DNA of 64,000 nucleotides, from positions 62,001-126,000 of the forward strand of contig JBECUI020000026.1 of NCBI GenBank assembly GCA_040954595.2, given 5' to 3'. Position 1 is the stretch's first letter. The number at the start of each line of letters is the position of its first letter. The notes under the pieces are model-generated. The model did not search any database. It was not told the origin of the DNA and saw only the letters and a list, made by a program, of their open reading frames with translations. Below, piece after piece: positions 47,915 through 58,980 of the stretch. Position numbers and translations under genes: made by a program. This DNA comes from Balanoglossus misakiensis. Taxonomy: Eukaryota > Hemichordata.

Positions 47915-48116
47915 TAACACACTACAGTATAACTTTTAAGGCAAAGCGATAGCGAATAAACTGACCAGGGTTGGTTTTGTTGTTGGGGAGATTTTTGGCA
48001 CCATTGAGACTGTTATAAGCTACCAGTGGGAGCTATGGTATAGCCGTTAACACGCAGCCCTGCCACGCAGAGCTTCTATGACTGGTTACTAACTTCTATG
48101 TCTATTTGATTCACAG

Positions 48117-48191
48117 ATGCTGCCTGAAACTGTCTGCGTTTCAACTCGGGATTCTCTTCCTTGTCCGGGGCGAGTTTAAGACCGCTCAATG
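48117..48191 (+). other. Exon-like unit E2 (75 bp), copy 1
   Basis: Preceded by CTATTTGATTCACAG and followed by GTAAGCATGACTTGCT, so both splice consensus ends are present. Only one frame is open (skipping one base), giving CLKLSAFQLGILFLVRGEF and ending with two spare bases, which fits the phase of unit E3. An internal hairpin TGAAAC-7 nt-GTTTCA is possible. It shares intron-edge sequence and the AAGACCGCT block with E3, so the two are old duplicates. Whether it is a coding exon, a non-coding RNA exon or a repeat is unresolved. Confidence 0.5.
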
Positions 48192-48433
48192 GTAAGCATG
48201 ACTTGCTTTATATTTGCTTTTATCGGGTGTTGCAACCGAAACAATAGGAAGAAATGTATGTCTACGAACTAATTTACATATTCCAGCTTTCAATACAATG
48301 TACCTGTTTTTTCCCCTTCGAATTCTGGCCTCGATTGCTTGTGATATGATCGTGATGTCATGAATTAGATGGACAACTCACAAGTTCAAATCTTCACGTG
48401 GAGCATAAAATAAATGTGGATGCATTTCCTTAA

Positions 48434-48780
48434 AGGGACAAAGTCTCTCTCTCGCTGCCCTTTTTTCCATTAATTATATTTGATACAAGACACCGTTTGT
48501 TATTCTACATGTAGATATATAGTGAATGAACGTTCAGCCACACACAACTTCCGTCCCACTTGTAGACACGAGAGTAAAAATACTCGCCAAAATGAATAAT
48601 CGTTCTTTACCATTTATTCATTTTGGGCGAGTTTTTACTCTCATATCATACAAGCGGGATGGAAGTTTTGTGTGGTTGATCATTTATTCACTATATATCC
48701 AAATGTACATTGACATAAACAGTGTCTTGTATCAAACATAATTAATGGAAAAAGGACAGCGACAGAGAGACTTTGTCCCT
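48434..48780. mobile_element. TTAA-flanked foldback MITE, copy 3 (full length, empty site known)
   Basis: This is the most complete copy of the family. AGGGACAAAGTCTCTCTCTC begins it, and the inverse ending in CTTTGTCCCT closes it. TTAA flanks both ends (48,430-48,433 and 48,781-48,784). The paralogous duplication has the uninterrupted site GCATTTCC-TTAA-CCATATAG at 54,891-54,910, which shows that exactly one TTAA plus 347 bp was gained. The interior is an imperfect palindrome with ATTCATTTTGG at its centre. Confidence 0.92.
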
Positions 48781-49118
48781 TTAACCATATAGCTAAAATT
48801 ACTCCCATATCAATACACAGGGAGATACTTTAACTTTGGCTGAACGTGTGCTAGTCCAACACTATGCTTAATCAAACTGGCTAAGAGATCTGTTATTATA
48901 TTAGACGCATGAAGGAAAGTAATGTTGTTTAGAGTGAAATAAAACAATACTTTAGGCCAGAAAGAAAAATGTAAATCATGACACAAACAGGCTGGAAATT
49001 TTTTCTGACCCTATATTATACCATGTTTTGCATATTTTCACTAATTTGTATGGCCCACATAATTCTAAAGCAAGGTTGATTGGTTACTAATTAATATTTG
49101 CATATATTTGATTCACAG

Positions 49119-49191
49119 TCTTAAACACAGCATTTCAACGTATGCCGGAGGAGGAAGAGAATACCTAGGCCTGATCCAAGACCGCTTTCCG
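49119..49191 (+). other. Exon-like unit E3 (73 bp), copy 1
   Basis: Bordered by ATATTTGATTCACAG and GTAAGCACACCTTGCTG. The single open frame, entered with two bases carried from E2, reads CLKHSISTYAGGGREYLGL then IQDRFP and ends in phase 0. It is identical over all 73 bp to its counterpart at 55,855, while neighbouring intron sequence differs at several sites. A 2-bp length difference from E2 argues against simple coding homology between the two units. Confidence 0.5.
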
Positions 49192-49842
49192 GTAAGCACA
49201 CCTTGCTGTATACATGCTCCATAGCTTGTTTGTAAATGCTACCTTTTCCCATCAAATAGTGAAGTCACCCTTTTAAAATTATGGTGGTGGCAAGCCACAA
49301 CTGGTTATCATGAAGAGTTGGACACCACTAATAATCATTTTAATATTTTCCAATTGGTAACCTTTATGTACCACTATCCTCAACAATTTCAGTCAACAAG
49401 ATTCATATTGCGCTGTATAGCAAGGCCAAACAAATATGACTGATTGATAGGGATTTTTCTGAAAATGTGACAAAATCAACAAATAAACAATAATCAGTCA
49501 CCAATCATGCATTATGTGTTATTCGAGGGAACCTGAGCGGGTCCCATAAACCTGCCAACCCATGCTAGCCATGACTTTACAAATGTTTCCGTCATACTAT
49601 GCAGAAAATTATGGCTGCCTTAAATAGGTTTTTCACTTTGCGCTAGGTGTCAAATCTCATTGCATTCTGGGCGGAAAGTCCATAACCAACTGTAGTAAGA
49701 GATAGAAGAAATGATATGTTTACTGTATTTCATGACTTCCTTCGGTCAAACATTTCTGTCTCGGTAGTTAGCATATTAAACTTTTTTTCACTTTTGCTAT
49801 TTTTTCTGTTAAAAAGTTCAAGAATGACCCATCATCATTTTA

Positions 49843-49985
49843 GCTTATGAACTCCCATTTCTTTAACATGGCAAAAATCGGCCATCTTGAAATTATCGAC
49901 CGTATGAGATTTTCATCACTCATTTAGGGTAGCTTAAAACGTGTTTAAAGTAGGGAGAATTGTATAGGCAAGACTTGGGCTGTAA
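49843..49985 (+). repeat. Dispersed repeat R2, copy 2
   Basis: Contains AGCTTATGAACTCCCATTT, GGCCATCTTGAAATTATCGA, TCATCACTCATTTAGGGTAG and GTTTAAAGTAGGGAGAAT. It is part of the duplicated segment, with its partner at 57,143-57,260, and is also related to 27,930-28,070. Confidence 0.65.
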
Positions 49986-50667
49986 ATTTGATGAAATAGC
50001 TACATGACTATTGTTCACAAGCAGCTGACTGTACTGTAAGACTGGAAGTGTTGTGTACATATTTTACATATTCAATATTTGTAATTAGACCATGTCATGT
50101 ATATCTTGGGGATTGCTCGATCACAATGTCTCTGCTGGTACAATGTCCTTTTAACATGTTCAGTAATATGGTAGTAATTGTAAGTTTGTGTGCGGCATTT
50201 GTAAATTATTTACAATTTATAAATTATTTTGTAAGTTTCTTCATTCTCAAATTGCTTGCCTAACGTACTGCATTAACATTTAAATTTTGGTATGATTTTG
50301 AGTAGACTTTTTGTTTCAAAATTATTTTTGACACTTTTGGGTGATATGATTTTACATGGAAAATCTGATTTCCCTGTAATTCGGTTGACAGGATTTTCAT
50401 CATATCTCTAAATCATGAAGTACATGTATCAGACTTGCATCAGGCCCCCAAAATTCTAGTCGCCTTTGGCAAGTAATATTAGCCATTGATCTGGGAAAGT
50501 TACAAAAATGTGTTGTCCAAGGACGTTGAAGGTACATGTGGTTTTTACACTTGCTGCATGTTTATAATTTGCAATAGAAATAGACACTCAGTGCCAGCCC
50601 ACTATCCCGTCTCCTTATTGCTGACTTGTATGTATGTACGTATGTACGCATTTTATCAGAATTATTA

Positions 50668-52010
50668 GGTCCCATTTGGTATATGTATTTATACCATGGT
50701 ACCTTACGGGATCAGTTGCACCTGTATGTATGGATGTTTGTATGTCCATCAACATCAAACATTTGGAAACTACTGGCATTTCACCTTGATATTTAATGTG
50801 CAGACAGGGCAGTAGATGGGAGTTTGTCTAAGTGAAGTTGTCATTGCCAAAATATGCAAATTAGCTGGGAAAGTGTCAAATTCGTCAAAACTTGGGAACT
50901 CAACAACTACTGGGCAAATTGCTTTCAAAATTGATAATTGGTATGCATGTACCTTATGGTATCCTCTCACAATTCTACATGTTGTGAGCTAATAATGTGA
51001 ATTTTCTATTTTTAAGCATTTTTTTTGTCTCTTTCCACATTGTCGGTAAAAACCTACTTTTCTGGAATTGATCAGCTGACTTGTTTGAAATTTATTATGA
51101 AGCTTCATAGGTGATCTGAGTTACCAACCATAGTTTTGTTTAAATTGTTGCCAAAAATTGCGTATTTATAATTTTGGAGCAATTTTTAGGTCCCATTTGG
51201 TTTATGTACATATATACGATTGGGACCTTATGGAATCAGTTGCATTTGTATGTATGAGTGAATGGATGAAAACCGCTGGGCATATCACTTCCATATTTAG
51301 TGTGTAGATGCAGGCGGGGCTGTAGATGGGATTTTGTTCAAATGAAATTGTCATTGCCAAAATATTACCTGTGTAAATGTGAAATTGGTCAAAAGTCAGA
51401 AACTTGACAACCACTGGTCAGATTGGTATGTCAATGAACCCCATACAGTCCTGTATGTTGTGAGCTAATATTATGAATTTTCTAATGTTTATTAATTTTT
51501 TTTGTCTTTTTCCACATTATTAGTAAAAAAAAATCTTCACTTCTGAAAGCGATAGTCCGACTCCTTCGAAATTTAGTATGAAGCTTCCTATGGGTGGTCC
51601 GAGTTACCATATTTTTTGTTCAGATTGTTGTAAAATAGGCATATTTATAATTTTGAGCAATTTTGCCAATTATGGTCAGAATGCTTTGCAATTTGGTAGG
51701 AAGATTCCCAGGGGTAACCCAAGGAAGATGTCATAAAAATGGTTAAAACTGCGTGCTTGTGTTATTGGGGATATTTTTTGCAATCTTTGTCAAAAACAGT
51801 TTTCTGTTAAACCATTCAAACCCTTGTCAGATTGCTTTGAATTTTGGCAGGAATGTTCCTTGTAGTGATTGAAGTAAGATGGTGTACAATTATAGAGATG
51901 TTTGCATATTTGTGTTTTTGCCACTTTTGAACAAATGTGTTTTTCTTTGAAACTGCTTTTTTGATGGCTTTGAAATATGGTAGGAATATTCCTAGGGGTA
52001 ACCCAATTTT
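50668..52010 (+). repeat. GGTCCCAT repeat family, two tandem units
   Basis: Units start at 50,668 and 51,189 with TAGGTCCCATTTGGT, then GGGATCAGTTGCA-type text, ATGTATGGATG tracts, GATATTTAGTGTG, GTCATTGCCAAAATATGCAA, TAGCTGGGAAA and GTGAGCTAATA. Each is about 520 bp. GGTCCCATTTGGTA..TACCATGG at the start can form a small hairpin. Later modules (TTTGAAATTTAGTATGAAGC, CCTAGGGGTAACCCAA, GCAATTTTTGCCA) repeat at 100-170-bp intervals. No coding potential is seen. Confidence 0.8.
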
Positions 52011-52012
52011 TA

Positions 52013-53200
52013 GCTCACCTGAAAATCATGTGAGCTTATAGTTTAGCGATGTCTGTGTATGTGTGTGTCTGTCTGTATACCCGATATCTCAAGAACCGCT
52101 GAACCGATTTCAACCAAATTTAGTACACAGGTTCAGATATCATATGGCAAGAACTGGAAAGGTTTTGGTGGGTGTGGCTTTGATATTAATGAAGTTATTA
52201 AAGTTTTAATTTTTCTATTACATGGTTGTCTATGAGAGCTTTCGTTAATGCTGCATATATGACCAGTGGAAACGATAGTTTGAGGAGATCGACTGTTTGA
52301 GGGCGCTGTGAAATGAGACATTCCTGGCGATATTGCCGTGGTTCTGTCCATGCTCAGACGCTGTACCCGTCGTTACGAATAACTTCCCTACGTGAATCCA
52401 CAAGGAAGCTAACGTTGTTTAGTTGCTTCATAGAGCGTAAATTGTTAATCTACAGGACCGTCAGATGAATACTCTTTTCAAATGAAGTTTGAAACTACTT
52501 ACGAGTAACTTAGTGGAGACAATATGGCGGATAGTTGGCGTGCAGCCGAATCCGCGTTATGACTATGACGTGACCCATTCATCAAGACAAACCGTAAATG
52601 ATTCACGCATATTGTGGTCCTCACGCAGTCAATCTCAAAATGTCACCAGGCTTTCTATTTGTCTATTGTTCAGAGAAAAATAACATGGCGGTTGATCACA
52701 CTCAACAGTAAAATCCGTTTTGTGTGTTTATAGACAGTCTGTTATCGCCAATACTATATAGCGATTGCTAGATGGCCTACCCAATATGTGATCGAGCGAG
52801 AATGATAACATTGAATGTCTGTTCAGATCACATTCCGTACGTCATACGTCAACATTTCGATTTCGATTTAATCCATTCATAAAGAATTTAGAGAAAGTCG
52901 TCTTGAATTGTGACCCCGACTATCAATTAGTTTACGATGATTTTTTGGCGACGGAATACACGAGACGCCATTGCATAACTACGTCAGCTGGACTTCCAAG
53001 GTTACCATTTTGTGTGTATGGAATCTTATCACAGAGCCTACGTACTTTGACAATATGCCATGCTATATCAATGACGCCCCAGAAAATTTGTCAAAAAATG
53101 AATTTGTCTTCTCATGGTGGTGCAATATATTTTAATGTCTATTTTGAGGTTGATTTTGGTTTTTGGCTAACATGTATATAAATGTCAGCTTATAGCATAA
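52013..53200 (+). repeat. Unclassified inserted segment between repeat blocks
   Basis: It begins AGCTCACCTGAAAATCATGT-GAGCT, a 9-of-10 bp hairpin, then GTGTGTGTCTGTCTG and CAAGAACCGCTGAACCG. It continues to about 53,200 as non-repetitive sequence and resumes the GTATGTCTGTATG repeat. Frames up to 92 codons (52,903-53,181) carry no motif. It may be an old element or a remnant of unique DNA. Confidence 0.4.
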
Positions 53201-53215
53201 GTTGGTGTCCGTCGG

Positions 53216-54540
53216 CTATGTATGTCTGTATGTGTGCCCCATACAGAATTATGTATTTTGTGAATGGATCAGTTTCGTCTTAATGTATTGATGTATGTAT
53301 GTGTATGTCCATCAACATCAAAAACTTGAAACTACTGATATTTAGTGTGTACATAGAAATTGTTATTGCGAAAAAATGCATACTGGTATTAACTGGAAAA
53401 ATGTTCAAATAGTCAAAATTGAAAAACTTAATAACAGCGGATCAGATTAAGTTAAAAATTGGCGTGCATTGGTGTGCAAGTACTTTGGGAAGACCTCGTA
53501 TGATTTTGTTCAGGTGGAGTCAGTATCTGGCGTTTCCTATTTTTTATGAATTTTTGGGGGAATTTTCTGCAGTTTTGTTAAAAAAAATTTTTCTCTGAAA
53601 TTACATGTCCAATTGATTGGAAACTTGGTATGGAGGTTCATAGGGCTTACCTGAATCACATTTGTGCAAACGGTGGTGAACTTTGCAAAAATGCATTTTT
53701 GGGCAATATTTCCTGTTTTTGCCAAAAAATCCAATCCTGTGAAATGTAGGTGCAATTGTTTTGATACTTTGTATTTGGGTTTCTAGGGGTGATCTCAGTC
53801 AGATATGATCAAATTGTAATGAAATTTGCATAATTGTATTTTTTGGGAATTTCTGCAGGGTTTGGCCAAATAGTCTTCGGTAATACCACAAGTCCAATTG
53901 GTTGGAAACTTTGAATGGGAATTCATATATGTGATATCAGTCAGATTTGTCTGAATTTCCTGTTGTTTGCCAAAATGTCTACCTTATTGAAACTTGTTAA
54001 AGAGGTTCTTAGGCATGAACAGAAATCAGATTTGTTGAAATCTGGTGAAATATTCATACTTTTTGGTATATTTCTTGCCATTTTTGATCAAAGAGTTTTA
54101 GAATTCCATAGACTTATTATTTTTATGCAGTTCAGGATGGGGTACATGACTCATAACCCCTTACAAAAATTGACAAGGCAACAATTCCACAAACATGTTT
54201 ACATTTCACAATGGTGCAACACACAACCCTTACACCATATACACTATAAACCAAAATGGTTTAAAACTGGTTTTTCTAATCTTGTTATTCTGTCAACCAA
54301 TCACAGTACTGCACGTGAGCATATTCAGTTAATATCTGGTTCCTGATTGCTTTGGAAGTTAGTTAACAATTTCATAACACATGTACATGTATGTGCAACT
54401 TTGATTAAATTCTGGTTGTCAATATTTAGGTAGTTTGTTGTAAATTTCTTTGTTTTTGGATAGCAAATCTTTTTAACCAATTGCTCAGTTTCTTTGAAAG
54501 TTACTGTTAACAAGGAGAGTTAGTACACCCAACTTAGACT
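53216..54540 (+). repeat. Degenerate GGTCCCAT-family modules
   Basis: Partial units with TATGTGTATGTCCATCAACA, ACTGATATTTAGTGTG, and TTGGAAACTTGGTATGGAGG/GGGCAATATTTCCTG modules lie here. A 143-codon frame at 53,915-54,346 runs through these modules and shows no domain. Confidence 0.5.
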
Positions 54541-54602
54541 TTTACACCCAACTTAGAGCTACTATGACTGGTTACTAACTTCTATATCTATTTGATTCAC
54601 AG

Positions 54603-54677
54603 ATGCTGCCTGAAATTGTCTGCATTTCAACTCGGGATTCTCTTCCTCGTCTGGGGCGAGTTTAAGACCGCTCAATG
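54603..54677 (+). other. Exon-like unit E2 (75 bp), copy 2
   Basis: Differs from the 48,117 copy at four of 75 positions. C-to-T and G-to-A changes fall on opposite arms of a possible TGAAAY/RTTTCA hairpin and keep it paired. A third change swaps a G-U for a G-C pair in a CTYGTC/GGCGAG hairpin and the fourth lies in that loop. In the open reading frame the same changes are three silent and one Arg-to-Trp. The data cannot choose between the RNA and protein readings. Confidence 0.5.
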
Positions 54678-55854
54678 GTAAGCATGACTTGCTGTATATT
54701 TGCTTTTATCGGGCGTGGCACAACCGAAACAATAGGAAACAATGTATGTCTACGAACTAATTTACACCTTCCAGTTATCAATACTTTTTTCCTTCGAATT
54801 CTAGCCTCGATTGCCTGTGATATGATCGTGATGACATGAATTAAATGGTCAAGTTCAAATCTTCATGTGAAGCATAAATTAAATTTGGATGCATTTCCTT
54901 AACCATATAGCTAGAAATTACTCCCATACCAATACACGGGGAGATACCGTAATTTTGGCTGAAAGTGTGCTAGTCCAACACTATGCTTCATCAAACTGGC
55001 TAAGAGATCTATTATTATATATAGACACATGAAGGAAAGTAATGTTGTTTATAGTGAAATAAAACAATACCTTAGGCCACAAAGAAAAATATAGATCACG
55101 ACACAAACAGGCTGGAGTTTTTTTCAAAAATGTGTGCATAAGATCATATTGGCCCATGGTAATCAAAGCCAAAGCAGCCCAGTTCCAAATTCGAAACTCA
55201 GCTCAGTACCAGAAACTTGCTCAAAGCTACCAAATGCACAGAAAGTTTTGAGAATCTAGATGAAAAATCACCAAGCGACTAGTGCGCTTGTCTATGTTCA
55301 ATGTGTCTTCCCTGGTAACAACATGTACTTCTGCCACCATGCCATGAGATATACTGACAGCCACGTTTGAAACATTTTAGTATACTGATATTCAAAGTTT
55401 AAATGTAAAGGCTTACTTTTCTATAGTAAAATAAATGTTTTATAATTGCCAACAATTTACATTCTCGCGCTAACCAGTTGTATGAAAAGTGAGGTGGATC
55501 AAATGTAAGTTTCATTTTCACAACAAACATTAAGAAATCATTGTACAGTGTTACGTAGATGTCAAAGTGTGTGTACACCTGTCGTTTACAGATATGATGT
55601 CAGTTTCACTTGTCACCTAACTGCCATGTTTGTGGTATACCCATGTGGACCACTTTACTGCAGTACTGATGTAAATGGAGTTTCAAGATCGCTGTTACAG
55701 ATTTCTCTGATTCGTATTCCACGTACATTATCGCAGCACAGTCTGACCCTATATTATACCATGTTTTGCATATTTTCACTAATTAGTATGGCCCAAATAA
55801 TTCTAAAGCAAGGTTGATTGGTTACTAATTGATAAGCATATATTTGATTCACAG

Positions 55855-55927
55855 TCTTAAACACAGCATTTCAACGTATGCCGGAGGAGGAAGAGAATAC
55901 CTAGGCCTGATCCAAGACCGCTTTCCG
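55855..55927 (+). other. Exon-like unit E3 (73 bp), copy 2
   Basis: Identical to 49,119-49,191, with the same CACAG acceptor and GTAAGCAC donor. The distance from E2 is 1,178 bp here against 928 bp in copy 1. The difference reflects the ~610-bp insert in this copy, partly offset by the 347-bp MITE in the other. Confidence 0.5.
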
Positions 55928-56361
55928 GTAAGCACAACTTGCTGTATACATGCTCCATAGCTTGTTTGTAAAGGCTACCTTTTCCCATCAAATAGTGAAG
56001 TCGCCCTTTCAAAATTATGGTGGTGGTATTAAGCCACAACTGGTTATCATGGAGAGCCCCATATAAACTTACCAGCCCACGCTAGCCATGACTTTACAAA
56101 TGTTTCCGTCATACTATGCAGAAAATTCTGGCTGCCTTAAATAGGTTTTCACTTTGCGCTAGGGGGTCAAATCACATTGCATTCTGGGCGAAAAGTCTAC
56201 AACCCACTGTAGTAAGAGGTGGAAGAAATGATACATTTTGTGTATTTCATGCTTTGGTCAAACATGTCTGTCTCCGTAGTTAGCATATTAAACTCATTAA
56301 ATGTTTTTCACATTTTGTTATTTTGTCTGTTATGACCCATTATCACTTTAGCTTTAGCTTA

Positions 56362-57144
56362 GGCTCCATTCACAAACACCTCTGGATGGGGGGGGGGGAG
56401 AATTCAATTTTTTTACTGCTAATTTTCACATGCCCCCCCCCCTGTACACAACCCGAAATATTTTCAAATCCCCCACCCCCTTCTGAACTGCCAAAATTTT
56501 AAAATCCCCCCCCCCCATTTTCTTTCACAGAGCAAAACACATCACTTATCTATCTTGTAAAAAAGAAAAACAGCGCTCCCATGAAAAGACTTTGAAACTG
56601 ATGTTTCCCCTCATCAGTGGGTATTAAAACTGAACATGGTTTTTATTTTTTAAGTATTTGTATTCTGTGTTGGGAGACATTGTAAACCGGGAATTGAAGG
56701 GGGTGGGTGTGGGAAGGGGTGTCCCCCTCCCACGTAAGAAAATTTTATAAAATACAGAGCTCAAAGCTGCATTTTTATGAACCCGGCAAAAGCAAATTAA
56801 CTCAACTACCAGTATGTTGGGGAGGATAAATTTAACCGTCGCCGCTCAAAGTTATCATGGGGTGGGGGCAAGTCCCCTGACATGGGACACTAGATAAACC
56901 AGTTAATGATTGAAAGGTGTTGATGAATGGAGGGGGGTGGGTGTGGGAGGGGGTGTAAAATAAAGGGCGCGAAACTGCATTTTTGTGGACTCAAAATAAA
57001 TATTTAGTCGTCAAAGTTTTCAAGTCCCCCCTTTCAGTCCCTAAATTATTTCAAATCCCCCCTTACATACCTTCAATTTTTCAAATCCCCCCCCCGCTCA
57101 ATTCTCCTGCCCCCCCCTCTCCAGAGGTGTTTGTGAATGCAGCC
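56362..57144. mobile_element. 783-bp PIF/Harbinger-like non-autonomous element (TTA target)
   Basis: GGCTCCATTCACAAACACCT at the left is matched by the inverse of GGCTGCATTCACAAACACCT at the right, with CTGGA following in both. TTA flanks it (56,359-56,361 and 57,145-57,147). Copy 1 of the duplication has the intact site TAGCTTATGAACTCCC at 49,841, so the insert and a 3-bp TTA duplication are demonstrated. Subterminal DNA is rich in C and G runs joined to AAATCCCCC. Three-base TTA/TAA duplications and GG-starting ends are typical of PIF/Harbinger transposases. No transposase remains. Confidence 0.85.
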
Positions 57145-57260
57145 TTATGAACTCCCATTTCTTTAACATGGCAAAAATCGGCCATCAATTGTCGACCATA
57201 TGAGATTTTCATCACTCACTTAGGGTAGCTTAAGGGAGAATTGTATAGGCATGACTTGGG
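57143..57260 (+). repeat. Dispersed repeat R2, copy 3
   Basis: TTATGAACTCCCATTTCTTT, GGCCATCAATTGTCGACC and TCATCACTCACTTAGGGTAG follow immediately after the TTA-flanked element. This is the interrupted counterpart of 49,843-49,985. Confidence 0.65.
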
Positions 57261-57841
57261 CTGTAAATTTGATGAAATAGCTACATGCCTATTGTTAACA
57301 AGCAGCTGACTGTACTGAAAGAATGGAAGTGTTGTGTACCTATTTTACATATTCAATATTTGTAATTAGACCATGTCATGTATATCTTGGGGATTGCTCG
57401 ATCGCAATGTCTCTGCTGGTACAATGTCCTTTTAACTTGTACAGTAATATGGTAGTGATTGTAAGTTTGTGTACGGCATTTGTAAGTTATTTTCAATTTA
57501 TAATTTTTTTGTAAGTTTCTTCATTCTCAAATTGCTTGCCTAACGTACTGCTTTAAAATTTAAATTTTGGTATGATTTTGAGTAGACTTTTTGTTTCAAA
57601 ATTATTTTCGACACTTGACATTTTTGGGTGATATGATTTTACATGGAAAATCTGATTTCCCTGTAATTCGGTTGACAGGATTTTCACAATATCTCTAAAT
57701 CATGAAGTACATGTATCAGAATTGCATCAGGCCCCCAAAATTCTAGTCGCCCTTGGCAAGTAATATTAGCCATTGTTGTCCAAGGACGTTGAAGGTACAA
57801 TTGGTTTTTAAACTTACTGTGTAGGCATTTTATCAGAATTA

Positions 57842-58980
57842 TTAGGTCCCATTTGGTGCAGGTATATGTATTTATACCATGGGACCTTATGGGATCAGTT
57901 GCACCTGTATATATGGATGTCTGTATGGATGTTTGTCTGTATGTCTATCAATATCAAACACTTGGAAACCACTGGCATGTGACCTTGATATTTAGTGTGG
58001 AGATGCAGGCAGGGCATTAAGTGGGAGTTGTCAAAATGAAGTTGTCATTGCCAAAATATGCAAATTAGCTGGGAAAGTGTCAAATTCGTCCAAACTCGGG
58101 AACTCGACAACTACTGAGCAAATTGCTTTCAAAATTGAAAATTGGTATTCCTGTAAGTTATGTTAACCTCACACAGTTCTATATGTTGTGAGGTAATGTG
58201 AATTTTCGATTTTTTATGTATTTTTTGTCTCTTTCCACATTATCGGTAGAAAATCTGCTTTTCTGGAATTGATCAGCTGACTTATTTGAAATTTAGTATG
58301 AAGCTTCATAGGTGATCTGAGTTATCATAGTTTTGTAAGGTCCCATTTGCTTTACCATGGGACCTTATGATATCGGTGGATGTATGTATGTATGTCTGTA
58401 TGTCCGTCCACATCACAAACTTGAAAACCGCTGGGCATATGACCTCGATATTTGGTGTGTAGATGCAGGCCAGGCTGAAGATTGGAGTTTGTTCAAATGA
58501 AGCTGTCATTGCCAAAAATATGCAAATTAGCTAGGAAAATGTGAAATTGGTCAAAACTCAAACTCAACAACCACTGGTCACATTCATTTGAAAATCAGTA
58601 TGCATGTACCTTATGTCTACCTCAAACAGTCCTGTATGTTTTGAGCTAATATGATCGATTTTTAATTTTTTATGCCAAAAATCTTTTATGCATTTTTTGT
58701 ATTATTCCACATTATTGGTAAAGAAATCATCATTTCTTAAAGTTATAGGCCTCATTCTTTGAATTTTAGTATGAAGCTTTTAATGGTTGTCTGAGTAACC
58801 AAAGTTTTGTTCAAATTGTTGAAAAATTTGCATATTTTAATTTTGAGCAATTTTTGCCACTTTTGGTCATTTTTTTTTACTTTAAAACTGCATGCCAGAT
58901 TGATTTGGTAGGCATATTCCTAAGGGTAAACTGAGTAAGATGTTGTAAAAATGTTTTAGTATATATTGTGTTATTGGGGA
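57842..58980 (+). repeat. GGTCCCAT repeat family, units in copy 2
   Basis: Units begin at 57,842 and about 58,338. The second opens AAGGTCCCATTTGCTTTACCATGGGACC, read in two pieces as a GGTCCCAT/ATGGGACC inverted pair. Body landmarks are the same as at 50,668. The block ends in a G-run at 58,981-58,998. Confidence 0.8.

Larger units (their letters stand above)
48066..52000 (+). repeat. Diverged tandem duplication, copy 1
   Basis: From ATGACTGGTTACTAACTTCT (48,073) onward the sequence matches that from 54,558 over several kilobases, with perhaps 4-5% substitutions in sampled stretches plus indels. Copy 1 uniquely contains the MITE at 48,434-48,780 and about 230 bp near 49,317-49,545. It lacks about 610 bp found at 55,130-55,740 in copy 2, and the element at 56,362-57,144. 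The match passes into the GGTCCCAT repeat family at about 50,668. Confidence 0.85.

Noticed and set aside
53915-54346. 143-codon plus-strand frame as a gene
   Set aside because: It runs across degraded repeat modules that occur elsewhere, with no domain, no Kozak-like or splice context and no homolog that I recognise.
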